From: Pyrocephalus nanus | Taxonomy: Eukaryota > Chordata > Aves > Passeriformes > Tyrannidae | Direction of reading: 5' to 3' | Length of the DNA: 64,000 nucleotides | NCBI GenBank assembly: GCA_038380795.1 | Contig: CM076276.1 | Location: forward strand, 16,470,001 to 16,534,000 | Shown: positions 1 through 11,068 of the stretch, in pieces | How positions within the stretch are numbered: position 1 is the stretch's first letter | Layout: every line of letters begins with the position of its first letter | Program-made: the position numbers and the translations under genes | Notes under the pieces: model-generated | Database searches by the model: none | Told to the model about the DNA's origin: nothing | Seen by the model: only the letters and a program-made list of their open reading frames with translations

Positions 1-1401
1 AGGCTGCACGTGTATGTTTGTAAATGTACGTGCATGCAACCGCAACATGAATGCACTCACGTGTGGACATTCCTGTTGAATCTAATAATGATGCAGCAAC
101 TTCTTTGCTTAGAGAATCCTAGAGGAGGTGGACTTCTTCTCTGGGTGCAGTTGAATAGTTCCAAAGGCCTGGGGGAGGGTGTAGTTTCGATGGCAAAAGG
201 AATTTAGCCCCTGACTCAGGAAATACTGGATCTCCTGGCCACGAGGAAGTAAGCATCATCCTCCTCGTCGCCTGTGGGTGCTGTGACCGATAAACAATGA
301 CAAAACTGCCCAGACAAAGAGAACCACTAAGCACAAATTTGCTTCTTGAAAACAGACCTGACAGCGATCCGTTTCCTGTTCAGGGACTCTGGGGGCTTTT
401 GGACCTTAAAGGGACTAAGGCCAACAGTACAACCCATCATTTCCTTTGGGAGACACGAATGCCGGTCATAAAAGGTACAGAACAAGTTTTAAGCCGGTTT
501 TGCTTCGTGATGCTGGGTTCCTGGAGTTGTTTCTTTTAGTCAGCTGGTTCCTTTCCTAAATAATCTGTGCACTTGCCTGTGAAAAAAAAAGAAGGTCTCT
601 TACAGTTTCCCCTCAGAACCCTGTATTTTTATAATCTTTTATTTGGTGGAAATGAATGAGCTTGTTAGAAGGGAATAGTGTGAGATCTTGCTGAGGTGTA
701 GTCCCTAAACTCTAAACCAGTCACGTATATCTAGTTTTCTGCCTGATTTAATCAGACTCTTGGAAGTTATAGTAGCCATCACCAAAAGGTTATCCTGGCT
801 CTTTCAGGTCCCTGGAGAAATAAAGGAGGTGGGTGGGATCTGGTCTGATCTGAGCTCTGGTTTAAGGGGCTTTATCAGAAGTTGTGATTCCTTAAAGCGT
901 AAGCACTGTGTGAGAGTCCGGCTGTTGAGGATAGAGATGGACTCCGAAGATGTGGTTTTGGTGCTCTCCTGCCTCCCAACCATTGTTCTAATTCTGCTCT
1001 AATTCTTATTTAGTCTACACGGGGAAAGTGTATACCGGGCCGGGGAGTCAAAGTGAAGCTAATCAATCCTCACTTTTTCGCCCATTTCTTTGGTGTGATT
1101 GGTGGGGGAGGCTGCTTAATGTTCTTGAATGGCAGGAATAAATTCTCTGGGTCAGTTTGCAGTGGGAGTAAAGAACAGCCTCTTAACTTTTGGTCCATAT
1201 GCGTGTTAATTGCTCAGACAACAAACGATGGCTCTAAGAATATTGCTCTACTCTGCAGTGAATCCAGGTATTTTCAGTCCAGCTGCTTTAGGCCAGGCTG
1301 CAGTTTTATGGCCTCTTGTCCATCAAGCCAACAGCTCCCTGTCACCTGTGCACTTTTTCTGCTCCACTTTGTGAGAAGAGGGGAAATACAGTTCATGAAG
1401 G
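1..1401. other. unique subtelomeric sequence, no gene recognised
   Basis: Mixed-composition DNA with only short open frames (120 codons or fewer) in several phases, none with a motif I recognise. There is no poly-A tail, LTR end or clear tandem repeat before the GATA tract. I see nothing here that supports an exon call. Confidence 0.6.
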
Positions 1402-1464
<63 letters not shown>

Positions 1465-1483
1465 GATAGATAGAGATAGATAG

Positions 1484-1550
<67 letters not shown>
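1402..1550. repeat. (GATA)n microsatellite
   Basis: About 149 bases of near-perfect GATA tetranucleotide. Three interruptions by two extra bases (GAGATAGATA) lie around 1461-1490. The minus-strand open frame rich in YLSI tetrapeptides is a product of this repeat and is not a gene. Confidence 0.98.
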
Positions 1551-3080
1551 AGGCACTAAGAATGTCTAAAGTTTAAATTCAACCCTTCCTAAAATCAATC
1601 TGCTGGAGTCAGGGAGGAGGGAGGAGGGTGCAAGGACCAGCACAGGATCAGAGCCCACCGAGGCTCATCCGGGGAGGGTCTGCATGATCCCAATGCCACA
1701 GCTGAGGGCATTCCCCAGGGACTCCCAGATCCTGACATCTCTGCCCAGGTAAGGAAAGCTGACACCGTGCCAAAGCACGCTTCTCTCCAAAACCCAGCAA
1801 CTAGGGAAAACATCCGGGGAGCAACGGGAAGAAAAGCTGCTGATTGAATTCACAGGTGAGGGAGCTGCACCGCCAGAACCCTCCCTGTCCTCCCGGAAAA
1901 AGCACGCGGCCTGGGGTGGCAGGCCTCGTCTTTTGTCTCTGCTGCAGCCAGTGGAGACTTTTCTCAGCCGATCGGTGCTCTGGGAACACTGCAGGTGGTG
2001 GTGGGGCCTGGGGCACGGCTGCAGTGCCGCTCCTTGCCGTGTCCGCCAGGCGGCACCTGCGAGGCGGGGGGCAGCTCGTCTCGGCAATGCTTCTGGTCCG
2101 GACAGGGCTCGGGCCACCTCGCAGCTCTGCTTTGGCCTTGGGGGGTTATTTCTCTTGGCTTTTAAGGCAGAGGCTTCTTTGCCACGTGTCTCTTGCTGCT
2201 TGCAATTCTTTCTTTGGCTGCTAGTGAATACATTTGAGAAGGCATGGGCTTCTAGGATTCACTTGTTCTAAATATGGTGATTCTCTTAGTGAGCAATTGG
2301 ACTCGTTCTCCAGTGCGGAGTGCAGAAGGATTTTTCTCTCGACTAATTGTTTCCTAATTTCTTTTCAAGCTCTCCTACGAACCTTGGACCGGTGGGCTTC
2401 GCCGCACTTGCTGTGGGGGCTGGAGTGAGAAGCAGCTGGAGGTGTTTGCTCTCTGCTCGGTCCCTGCCTTGCCCTCAGTTGCCTGGCCCTGCAGGTAAGC
2501 ACAGCTCACCTTGGCTTTTCCGGGGCCCTTGCTGAAGGGTTTCCAAGTGTGGCCCTGAGAATTTCTGCAGGTGGAAAGGATGGCTGTTTCAGAGCACTTG
2601 TCACTGGGCCGCCTGTGTTTTAACACTTGCCAGGGCAGGAGAATTGCAGCAGAAGAAGGGTAATTATTCATCTAAAGTTGTAAGCGAGTGCAGGAGAAAT
2701 CCTAGGAAGACACCTGGATATGTAGTTAGGTATTTGAGTAGCTTTGGCTGGTAGAAACACTCCATGGATGAGACAGAAAGGGCTGGTGCTGGAGCATGTT
2801 TAAGAAGCCAGCACAGGGAGCTTCAGTCTTCTAAAATTAGACAAAGCAGTGAGGGATGATGATGGAGTAGAACATGCTGGTGTTTTCAGCTTTGGGACTT
2901 GACTTGCTCATGGGAACAATCTGAATGAGGGCGGATGTTGTTGCTGAGAATTCCCCCTGGTAGATCTTCCCCATCTAGGATTGTATCACGGACAGTGTTC
3001 CCAATAGTCTGGAGATAAAGTTGTGAATTAGAGAGGAAGCGATGCACAACAAATGCAGGGAGAAAAGGTGGAATCGTGAT
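1551..3080. other. unique subtelomeric sequence
   Basis: No gene is recognised. The stretch includes the CpG-rich patch annotated separately and an isolated strong splice-donor-like string, CAGGTAAGC, near 2490. Open frames here are at most 150 codons, overlap in opposite phases and show no family motif. Nothing else is visible. Confidence 0.55.
1862..2130. promoter_or_regulatory. CpG-rich patch, possible small CpG island
   Basis: The region is clearly richer in CG dinucleotides and G+C than its surroundings, for example around GCCGATCGG (1967-1977) and the CGCCAGGCGG run near 2044. It lies about 360 bases upstream of a strong donor-like CAGGTAAGC. It could be an unmethylated promoter of a noncoding transcript, or only a GC-rich remnant. 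No TATA box or recognisable first exon is visible, so the regulatory reading is an inference. Confidence 0.25.
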
Positions 3081-3180
3081 GGAATCCTGGAGTGGTTTGG
3101 GTTGGAAGGGACCTTAAAGTTCATCCAGCCCCACTCCCTGAGCAGGGACACTTTCCCCTAGGCCAGGTTGCCCCTGGTCG
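3081..3180 (-). mobile_element. CR1 LINE fragment, reverse orientation
   Basis: The stretch beginning GGAATCCTGGAGTGGTTTGG and continuing through TTGGAAGGGACCTTAAAG and CACTCCCTGAGCAGGGACA matches the well-known reverse complement of the avian CR1 3' region. It is short, diverged and has no flanking CR1 coding sequence, so it is a dead, 5'-truncated remnant. It is the best single clue that the organism is a bird. Exact ends are uncertain by 10-20 bases. Confidence 0.85.
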
Positions 3181-3294
3181 CAGATGGCTATGGAAGTGCT
3201 GGAGGTGTTTAGGGAATGCTGATAGTTTTTCCCCCACCTCTGGCCATTGGGTCGTTAAAAAGACTGATTCACCTCTTCCCACAGGGAAAAACGC

Positions 3295-4005
3295 TAGAGC
3301 AGAGGGAGGGAAGGAGCAGAGAGAACTGCAGCCCCCAGCAGCTCGGTCAGTGCTGGATGGACTCGGGGCTGGGAAAGGTCACTCAGTGTGAGGGCAGGTG
3401 AGAGCCCAGGGTGGCCCTGGCAGCACTGGGGCTGGGAACAAGTCCAGTGGGCAAAAGAATGGACCCTGGAGAGCTGGGTAAACAGCTGGAGGAGTTTCAA
3501 GGAGAAGCAGGAAACTGGACAAGTTGCAGCAGCTCCTTTTATGTGTGTTTAGAACCACCTCTAGTGCAGCCACGAGTGAGGTGGAAAATGAACTCAGGAG
3601 GCTGAGAATGAGTCCCACAAACTGCTTACAGTGGGATTGAGTCTTCCCAAGAGCCTGAGAAGCTTTACTTTAGTTCGGCTTTATAAACTGCAAACTGAAG
3701 TGATTGTCAATGTGATGGCCCTTGCTGTCCTGTGTCTTTGGTGAGGTGTTGACTCAGTACCTTTATTGGAGCTGATGTGGATGAACGGGTGCTCCTAATT
3801 TGCCTTTAAGGTCCTGGTTTCTTCCATTCTTCTACCAGCTTCTCCATCCAGGAGATGGAATTCCAGTGCTACAGTATAGATAACTCGTTGTACTCCCAAA
3901 AGGAGCCTTTCTGCCTTCGGGACAAGTTGTGGTGCCACTGGAGCTGCTGGGAGAAGCAGAGGGTTGGCAGTGACAGGCCTAGAATGCTGTTGCTGTGGCA
4001 CCGCC
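3295..4005 (+). repeat. diverged partial copy of the macrosatellite core
   Basis: The sequence from GCAGAGGGAGGGAAGGAGC onward is collinear with the core of each array unit (9494-10190 in U1). It shares the blocks GGTCACTCAGTGTGAGGGC, GGACCCTGGAGAGCTGGG and GACTCAGTACCTTTATTGG. Substitutions and small indels separate it from the cores, which differ little from one another. Homology stops near 4005, and the rest of the core and its pyrimidine array are absent. The 40-bp minisatellite follows about 65 bases later. It looks like an old, internally deleted relative of the array. Confidence 0.88.
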
Positions 4006-4070
4006 TCTGCCCGCGCCCCCAAGTCACGTGCCCGCCTGAGGGGCCAAGCACCATTCTGTCCCCTCCCATG

Positions 4071-4246
4071 AGGGACAGCCCCATGAGTGGGCAGTGAGGA
4101 TGACGAGGGGTGGGACAGCCTCAGGTGTGGGCAGTGAGGATGACGAGGGGCGGGACAGCCTCAGGTGTGGGCAGTGAGGATGACAAGGGGCGGGACAGCC
4201 TCAGGTGTGGCCAGTGAGGATGATGAAGGGCGGGCCCTGCTGGGCG
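4071..4246. repeat. 40-bp minisatellite, left copy (about 4 units)
   Basis: Units are 40 bases and contain the block GATGACGAGGGGCGGGACAG followed by CCTCAGGTGTGG. The first unit begins with CCCATGAGTGGGCAG and the last runs into GGGCCCTGCTGGGCGGTTA. The same minisatellite, with about ten units, lies at the other end of the array (56421-56818). Each unit carries a GC-box-like GGGGCGGGA. Confidence 0.95.
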
Positions 4247-5785
4247 GTTATCTGGGGCTTTTGGAGAGGATGCTTTTTTCGATGGAGGTTTTCTGCAGAG
4301 GAGCAGTCGATTCCAAGGAGTCTCTCCAGCGGTTACAGTGGGGGCGTCTCACCGTGGCTGGGCCAAGCACCTGAGATACCTGGATCATAGCTCAAGGAAG
4401 GGGCCGAGGTATGAGCCGTGTGCCGGGGAGCAGCGCAGGACAACAGGTGGGGGCGTGTAGGGGTGCAGGGAAGATGCAGCTCGGACTGGAGGAAGAGCTT
4501 GGAGGTTTCTTTTCTGGATATGAACATGCAAAGCAGGGAGCGAGGTGGAATATAAGCACTCTAGGTGCTCGGGCAGGTGAGCCAGGACTTAGGGGAGGGA
4601 CTAGCTTTCCTGAGCACCAAAAGTTCCAATTAATTGCCTCTCTCAGGAGCAGTCGAGAGGAGTTTCTACTTTAGGGCTGGGCTACAAAGGAAAGCACCTG
4701 AAACTGCTGTGGGAAACTTACTGCTGTAACCAGACTGTAGTTTCCACTGATATTTTTGCTACTAAAACTAGGGAGTTTTTTTTTCTCTGTACACAAAACC
4801 TGCTGGTATTTGTTAAACTCACTTTCTAACTTATGCATTGCTTGATAAGCACTTGCCTCTTTCCCTTTTCCTAGGGGGATGATTGGTCTTTCCTTGGAAG
4901 CAAGAGAATGTCCTGGTGTGTGTGCTTTTGCCATTGTTTCCCCCCCAGCTTACCTTTGAGCTTTTCTTGGTGCTGCATGTAATTTTTTTTGGCACTGTGG
5001 AAAGGGCACAACCTGCCATAATATAGACCTGTCTCCTCCTCTATGCAAAAGGATGTGCTTTAGCAAGTGTGAGGTGGCCTGGTGCCACCTGCAGAGCTCT
5101 CTGGCTGCCTGAGCCCTCTTTTCCTGTTGCTTTTCTTTTGTGGCTGTAATTGGCAGCTGGATAACTTTAGAAGAGCTGTTAAGTTCCTTGCCTGTGTAAA
5201 TGCGCTGGTAATACCCAGGAGGGAAATGCTTGAGGCAGTAGTGATAACCGGGCTATGAGCAGAGTTTCTGGGGGACTAACAATAGCAAGGGGAAGCAAAT
5301 AGCAAGCACCCAACAACTTGGCTGTTTTGAACGCATCAAAGTTTTTTTCCCCATGTTGTTTGGCACAGTGCTGTGAGCAGATGGTTTTGGGGAACAGATT
5401 GGGAGGAAATTCAGTATTGGTTGTATGAGGCCAAAGGTGTCCCTCTGTGCGTGTCTCCTGCTGCAGGAATCCCCCCAGTGGGGCTGCTGTTCCCATTCTT
5501 GGCATTGCCATGGCTGTGCTGCTCTATTCAGATCCAATGGGTGAGTTGGCAGTGCTTGACAGCTCTGTCAGAATGGCGAGGTGGGGGTGCCCATCCTTAG
5601 GGTAACCCTTAGAGAAATGGCCATGGAAAATGGTCCCTTGTTTGCAAGGAGAGGGGGCTTGCTGTACTTACTAACCAGAACACTCACCTTGGGATGTGCG
5701 AGGTAAGGAAATCTTGGTTCTGTGTAGGCTTGAGAAAAGGTGTGTAGGTACCTGTGAGTGGTGTCTGCAAAGATGAGGAGATAAA
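4247..5785. repeat. array-flanking duplication, left copy
   Basis: Collinear with 56819-58490. Shared landmarks include TTATCTGGGGCTTTTGGA, GGATATGAACATGCAAAGC, GAGCACCAAAAGTTCCAAT and CCTGCCATAATATAG. The copies differ by scattered substitutions and small indels, plus a 140-base segment that is missing here between AGGGT and AACCC at about 5603. No gene is recognised. The open frames are short and are not kept between the two copies. Confidence 0.93.
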
Positions 5786-6973
5786 GATAATCAGAGTTGC
5801 TTTTTTGGGGTAAAATCTAGGTAACCTAGGGATGGAATGAATATTTTGGGCATAAAATCAGAGGTAAACCATAGGAGACAGAGTGTATATTTTGAGTGTA
5901 ATGCTTCAGATAGTCTTTTCCATGGAAAGGGAAGCATGTAGCCCCATGATTGGAGGTGTAAATGACAGATTGTCAGAAGGGAACTGAGGCAGCAGCCAAG
6001 CAGCACCAAGTCCCTCTACACCAAGGTGAATTGTTTGAAGCTGATTAGGTGGTGACTTAGAAAACTGGGGTCTCCAGGCAGAGGTGATCACCAGAGACCC
6101 GCAATGTAGCCACTCAGAGACCTTCTAAGGGGATGTAAGTATGGTAACAAGTGTTGGGGAATGTCCTGAAGGTGGAACAGGAATGCGGGGAACAAAATGA
6201 ACCCTCCTGGAATGCTGAGCCCTCCCATCAGCTACTACCGAAGTACCTCTGTGTGCACTGTGGGAGCTGATGGCCAGGACCCCCGGTGGGCTGGGATCAC
6301 TGCAGGGTGTTGTCAGCAAGGAATGCCTGGCTTCTAAAACTCACCAGCTGAGTCTTAGAGGCTTCTTTGCCAAGCTGCTTTCAGGCAGCCAAATTGGCCC
6401 CGGCAGGGACTCTGTGCCTGCTCTCCCGTAGTTCCCAGGGATCTCTGGGCCTTCACGCCGGCACCGAGATGTTCTCGGGAAGGCCCTCAGATCCCCGGAG
6501 CAGTCTGGGACACGGGCAAGGTCCCGCTGCATTTCGGGAGCAGATTGGGCCCCCCTGGAGGGACAGTGCTGTTGGTGCACCCCAGGCTCGGGGACACTCG
6601 GAGGACTCCGGCGCGCACCGAAAGGGTTCTTCGGGGAGCTCCTCCGAGTGCCCCAAGCTGGGGAGCTCAAAGCAAGGTCCCTGGAATGGATTCAGGCATT
6701 CCTGAGAGTATCAGAGGTATAGCTGTCCGTCCTGGCCATGCAGCTCTGGAATGGACTTGGAACTGGATTCTAAAAGTGGTGCTCTAACGGCAAAAGGAGT
6801 GTGGGATTGGAATTAAGGAAGGAGTGGTGATGGTACCGTTGGCTGTTTTTTCTTGACTGTATTTGTGAGAGCTGCAGGAGTGCAAGGTGTGGGTTCCGGT
6901 CCCCAGCATTTGGTTTGCACGTGTCCTGGTCAGACACAGGTCCAGCTTCCTCAGCCCTTAACACACCGGAGGG
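5786..6973. other. unique sequence between left flank and array, with a CpG-rich stretch
   Basis: No match to any other part of the window is visible. The part from about 6390 to 6690 is GC-rich with many CGs (for example CTCCGGCGCGCACCGAAAG) and produces overlapping open frames of about 110 codons on both strands, as expected from composition. The last 60 bases are the only non-array context joined to a core start. An open frame runs across that join from 6915 to 7109. Confidence 0.6.
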
Positions 6974-7379
6974 AGAATTAAGGGATGGCACTGTGAAGGT
7001 GATTGGTGTGACAGGGGTTAAACTGGGAAAAGACTGGGTAATTCCTCGGTTGGTTAATTTGCAAGCTCCCCTAAACCTTTGCTCGGAAGAGATTGGTTGG
7101 ACAAGTTGAGGCAGAAATGAACTTGGAAAATGGGGAGATGGAAACTGTAGTTGCTGAAACTAAATGTGTGAGAGCAGCAGCTCTTCTTGTGCAGGAAGTA
7201 ACTCCCGTCAGCAGCACCGTCCCAACTGAAGCGGCAGATGCAGTTGTTCCTGTGGTGTGGGCCAGTGGAAAACAGTGTGGCCTATGAAGGGCCAAGTTAG
7301 ACAGTTGTCAAACAGTAGCAGAAGTGACTCTCCAGGTAGCCCAATATAAATATGAGAAGCAAAGTGGTCAAGTAAACCA

Positions 7380-7838
7380 GTGCATGCTGTGACTGCAGAG
7401 GCAGGGATAGGTTGGGATCCAAAAAACTGGGGTGGAGATGCTTGTGATTTAACTGCTTTAGAGCGTGTTTCAGAGGGTGAAGTGTTTGCTGAAGCACAGC
7501 AAATAACAGGAGGGAAAGTGGAAGGTGACCCCGATGGTTATCCGGTCAGGCCTGATGTGGTGGAGGATTTTACTCAGCCTGAACTTGCTGGTGTTCTGGA
7601 GAGGTTTAAAGCAAAGACCAGGGAGTCTGTGATCTCCTGGGCAGTTGGGCTGCATGAGCTGGGAGCCTCTGGGATCAGATTGGACTGGGCAGACAGGGAG
7701 CAGTTTGTCCCGTGGAGCTGGACTGGGTTTGTTCAGGATGCTTTCGGAGGCAGGGCTGGAGAGGCTCCTTTGTTGGTTGTAGTGGTGGAAGGTTGTCCCA
7801 GGAGGGCTGGAGCCTTTGACCTCCTGCTCCCCCCATGA
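7380..7838 (+). pseudogene. gag-like remnant in U1 core, probably from an endogenous retrovirus
   Basis: This is a 152-codon open frame. Residues 63-101 (from DFTQPELAG to GASGIRL) have the spacing of aromatic, acidic, tryptophan and GA residues that I associate with a capsid-region segment of bird endogenous retroviral gag proteins. The key positions are F64, E68, L69, F76, K77, E82, W87, L91, G95, A96 and I99. Upstream bases in other frames (about 7093-7380) include a possible coiled stretch but contain stops. The frame ends at a TGA just after a proline-rich tail, with no zinc knuckle and no protease or polymerase downstream. It is therefore a broken fragment carried in the repeat. The alternative is chance openness, since the call rests on memory of a family pattern. 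Residue 25 is T here and S in the other five units. Confidence 0.42.
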
Positions 7839-10800
7839 GCCCCGACGGGACCGTGCACTTGGCAATGGAGGGCCCCCCATTGCTGAGTCAGCGGTTCCGG
7901 GGGCTGGCAGGGATGGGATCAGGATGCTGAGCTCCAGCCAAGGCAGGGCAGGAAATGGTGCAGCCACTGCAAGAAGTGAAGGCAGAGTGAGATGAAGGCC
8001 AAGCTCCAGCACAAGGGTGGGTGAGAAAAGCCCATGGCCCTCAGGTGGAGCTTTGAATTCCTTGGAAAAATGGATCTCGTCAAAGGCCTCAGGCCCATGT
8101 GGGTGCTGGAGCGGAGGCCTCTTCAACTCATGGTCAGCCTAAAAAGGTGCAAGGACAGCAAGTTTTGATGATAGAACGAGGTGGCAAACAAGGTGAAGTG
8201 GTAAAGAGAAAAGCTGAGCTTCAGATTGGTCCTGTGCCACAGCAGCCTTGTGGAGTGCTTGTTGCTTTCCCTGACTGTGGAATGGCAGTGGATATTTCCA
8301 AGGGCTGCCTTGTGCTGAGGAACACTGGGGTCAGTTCCCTTTCCCTGGGCAGGGCAGGCAGGGCAAGTTTACCTGCCCCCCTGGAGGGTGGCTGGATGAG
8401 ACTTGATCACCAAATGCAAACAGTAAGTAGAGGAGGTCCATTGGTGACCTTTGGGCATCAGGTAGAACAACTCACTGCTCACTCCTGGGGGGATATATTT
8501 ACAGCATTCTCACCATCGGATAGGAAGTTTTTGAAGACTTTATTTCATCCACTAATCATAGTAATTACACTGATTTTATGAACAATAGGGAGTTGTTGTC
8601 TATGGCATCTCCTCCAAGAAGTTGTTTCTTGCATGTGTCTATCCTGACCAGGGATCAAAGGAGCGAAGGGAAAGGATGAGAAGTTCCCCGAGAGTTGCTG
8701 CCCAGGGGCTGCTGCCCCTGAGGAACAGGGTGAAGGCTGTCTGTGCTCAGGTGCCCTGGCTGAAGTGTGCAGTTGGTGTGAGTGTTGCTGGAGAAAGGCA
8801 GGCCAGGTGTGTGCAGCTGTTCCGTGCCCTCCACCCTTGGCCCTGCTGGGGCACCCGGCCAGCGCTCCAGGGGTGGCCAACTTGGAGCTCCCGAGAAGCT
8901 GCCCATACCCACAGCTGGATAGTGCCAGGCCTGGCCTAAAGCCGGCTCTGTTGGTCAGAGTCTGGCCAGCAGGAGCCTCTTGTAGCCGCCCCGCAGCCTC
9001 CCCTGCGGGTGGACGCACCCATAGGAATTGTGGCAGTTCCCGGAGACTGCGGGATCGGCTGTGCCGGGGCTGCCCAGCTGCCCTGTGGGCTGGGGGTGGA
9101 GCGTGAGGGGGCCGTGGGGGAGAGATTTCTGCTTAGCCACAGTTCTGTCTCTCGAGGCAGTCAGGATTTGATACCTTGCTCATTTATCAGATCCCATAAA
9201 TCTGTATCTGATGTGTTGGATTGGGTTTGTTTCAACTGTTCCTATTATCCTGTGACTTGTGAGGAGTTGTTTCCTCAAGTGCCTTGCCCGTGGGCACAAC
9301 AGCAGGTGTGTGCAGCAGCTGGAGACTGGGCAGGTTTGGGGGCAGTGGTGTCCCAGCTCCCTTTGCCATCCCTGCTGCAGGGTGGGAGCTGCACAGAGCC
9401 AGCAGCGTCCAGCTGGAGGATCCAGGAGGACGCAGCTCTGCTTTTCTGGGAGGTAAGAGGTGGGGGTGCAGGAGCTGGAAGGGGTGTTCTCCAGGCAGAG
9501 GAAGGGAAGGAGCAGAGAGAGAACTGCAGCCCCCAGCAGCTCGGTCAGTGCTGGATGGACTTGGGGCTGGGAAAGGTCACTCAGTGTGAGGGCAGGTGAG
9601 AGCCCAGGGTGGCCCTGGCAGCCCTGGGAACAAGTCCAGTGGGCAAAGGAATGGACCCTGGAGAGCTGGGCAAACAGCTGGAGGAGTTTCAAGGAGAAGC
9701 AGGAAACTGGACAAGTTGCAGCAGCTCCTTTTATGTGTGTGTGTGTGTGTAGCCAGGTCTAGTGCAGCCACGAGTGAGGTGGGAAATGAACCTCAGGAGG
9801 CTGGGAATGAGTCCCACAAACTGGTTACAATGGGATTGAGTCTTCCCAAGTGTCTGAAAAGCTTTACTTTAGTTTGACTTTATAAATTGAAAACTGAAAT
9901 GATTGTCTAGGTGTTAGGCCTTGCTGTCCTGTGTCTTTGGTGAGGTGTTGACTCAGTACCTTTCTTGGAGCTGCTGTTTGGTGTCCCTAATTGACCTGTA
10001 AGGTCCTGGTTTGTTCCCTGCTTCTCCCAGCTTGTTCAGGAGATGGAATTCCAGCGCTACAGTATAGATGGCTCATGGTGCTCCCAAAAGGAGCCTTTCT
10101 GCCTTTGGGACAAGTTGTGATGCCACTGGAGCTGTTGGGAGAAGCGGAGGGTCGGCAGTGCCAGGCCTGGAATGCTGCTGCTGTGGCACAGACGCTGCTC
10201 CCTGGCAGGTTCTTGGGTTGGATTCCTTGGCTGCCACTGGGCAAGGCCTGAAAGGGCCTCAGTTGTGTAGGGAACAAAACATGGAATGGGAAAGCAAAGC
10301 TGGGGAGGTTCTGGTTTCAGAAAGGTTCATTGCCTTCTCTTTCTGAAGGGACACTCACCAGGTCCAGCTGTGGTAAGAAGAGCAAGTGGGCTGTGAAGGT
10401 TTGGGGCAGTCTGGAAGCTCCCTGTGCCCAAAGGATCCTGGCAAGTGCAGCCCTGGAAGAGTCAGGAATAATGAAAAGTGCCTCAGTTCTCATAAAGCTC
10501 AGCTTTGTAAGACACGTCTCAAGACCAGACAAAATCCTCCAGCAGTGAGCTTGGCAGAAAAGGCCTGTGAAGCAAAGCAGCATGAAAATCTAGAACTGCT
10601 TGGGGATGGCAGGTGAAAGCTGGAGCCCTCCCAGGTCAAGGTGTCTGATCCCCACAATCCTCTTTGTGTCCTCTGCCAGAAGCTGCCCTTGGTCATTCTT
10701 GTGGTTTGCAGGTTGTAAAAAGACCCTTGAGATTTGCTTCTGGGAACGGGGATCCATTTCCTGATGGGAGTCCTTGAAATACAAGTGAGTGTGTATGGGA

Positions 10801-11068
10801 AATGAGGAGGCTCCAGGAGTGCTGGGGCTGGAGAGTCCACAGTGAGTATGGTTTGAGTGTCCTGATGTCCCTGACCCAATGCTGTGTTGTCATCAAGTCC
10901 CTTCATTCTGATTTAAATTGTCTTTAAATGTGCTGGAAGTCCAAATTGAAGTAGAAAATGCTTGTGGAAAGCTTAGTGTTCCCAAGGGAATGCTTTAGGG
11001 ACGTGCAGCTTGTGAACGGCAGAAATAATTCGGGTTCCCCCAGAAACCTGCTGGGCTGTTTAGGAGGT

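Noticed and set aside
1323..1556. Minus-strand YLSI-repeat frame of 77 codons
   Set aside because: Direct product of the GATA microsatellite.
4071..4246. Assignment of the 40-bp minisatellite to the avian CNM/PO41 41-bp repeat family
   Set aside because: Unit length is close, but I could not match the sequence from memory. It lacks the A/T clusters expected of CNM.
4671..5600. Short open frames in the left flank (61-110 codons)
   Set aside because: The paralogous right flank does not preserve them over the same extent, so selection for coding is unlikely.
6341..6705. Overlapping 109- and 112-codon frames on both strands
   Set aside because: GC- and CG-rich composition lowers stop frequency. 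No motif and no second copy to test conservation.
7470..8126. 218-codon minus-strand frame in each core
   Set aside because: It overlaps the gag-like frame antisense, has no recognisable motif, and is kept in all units only because the units are near-identical.
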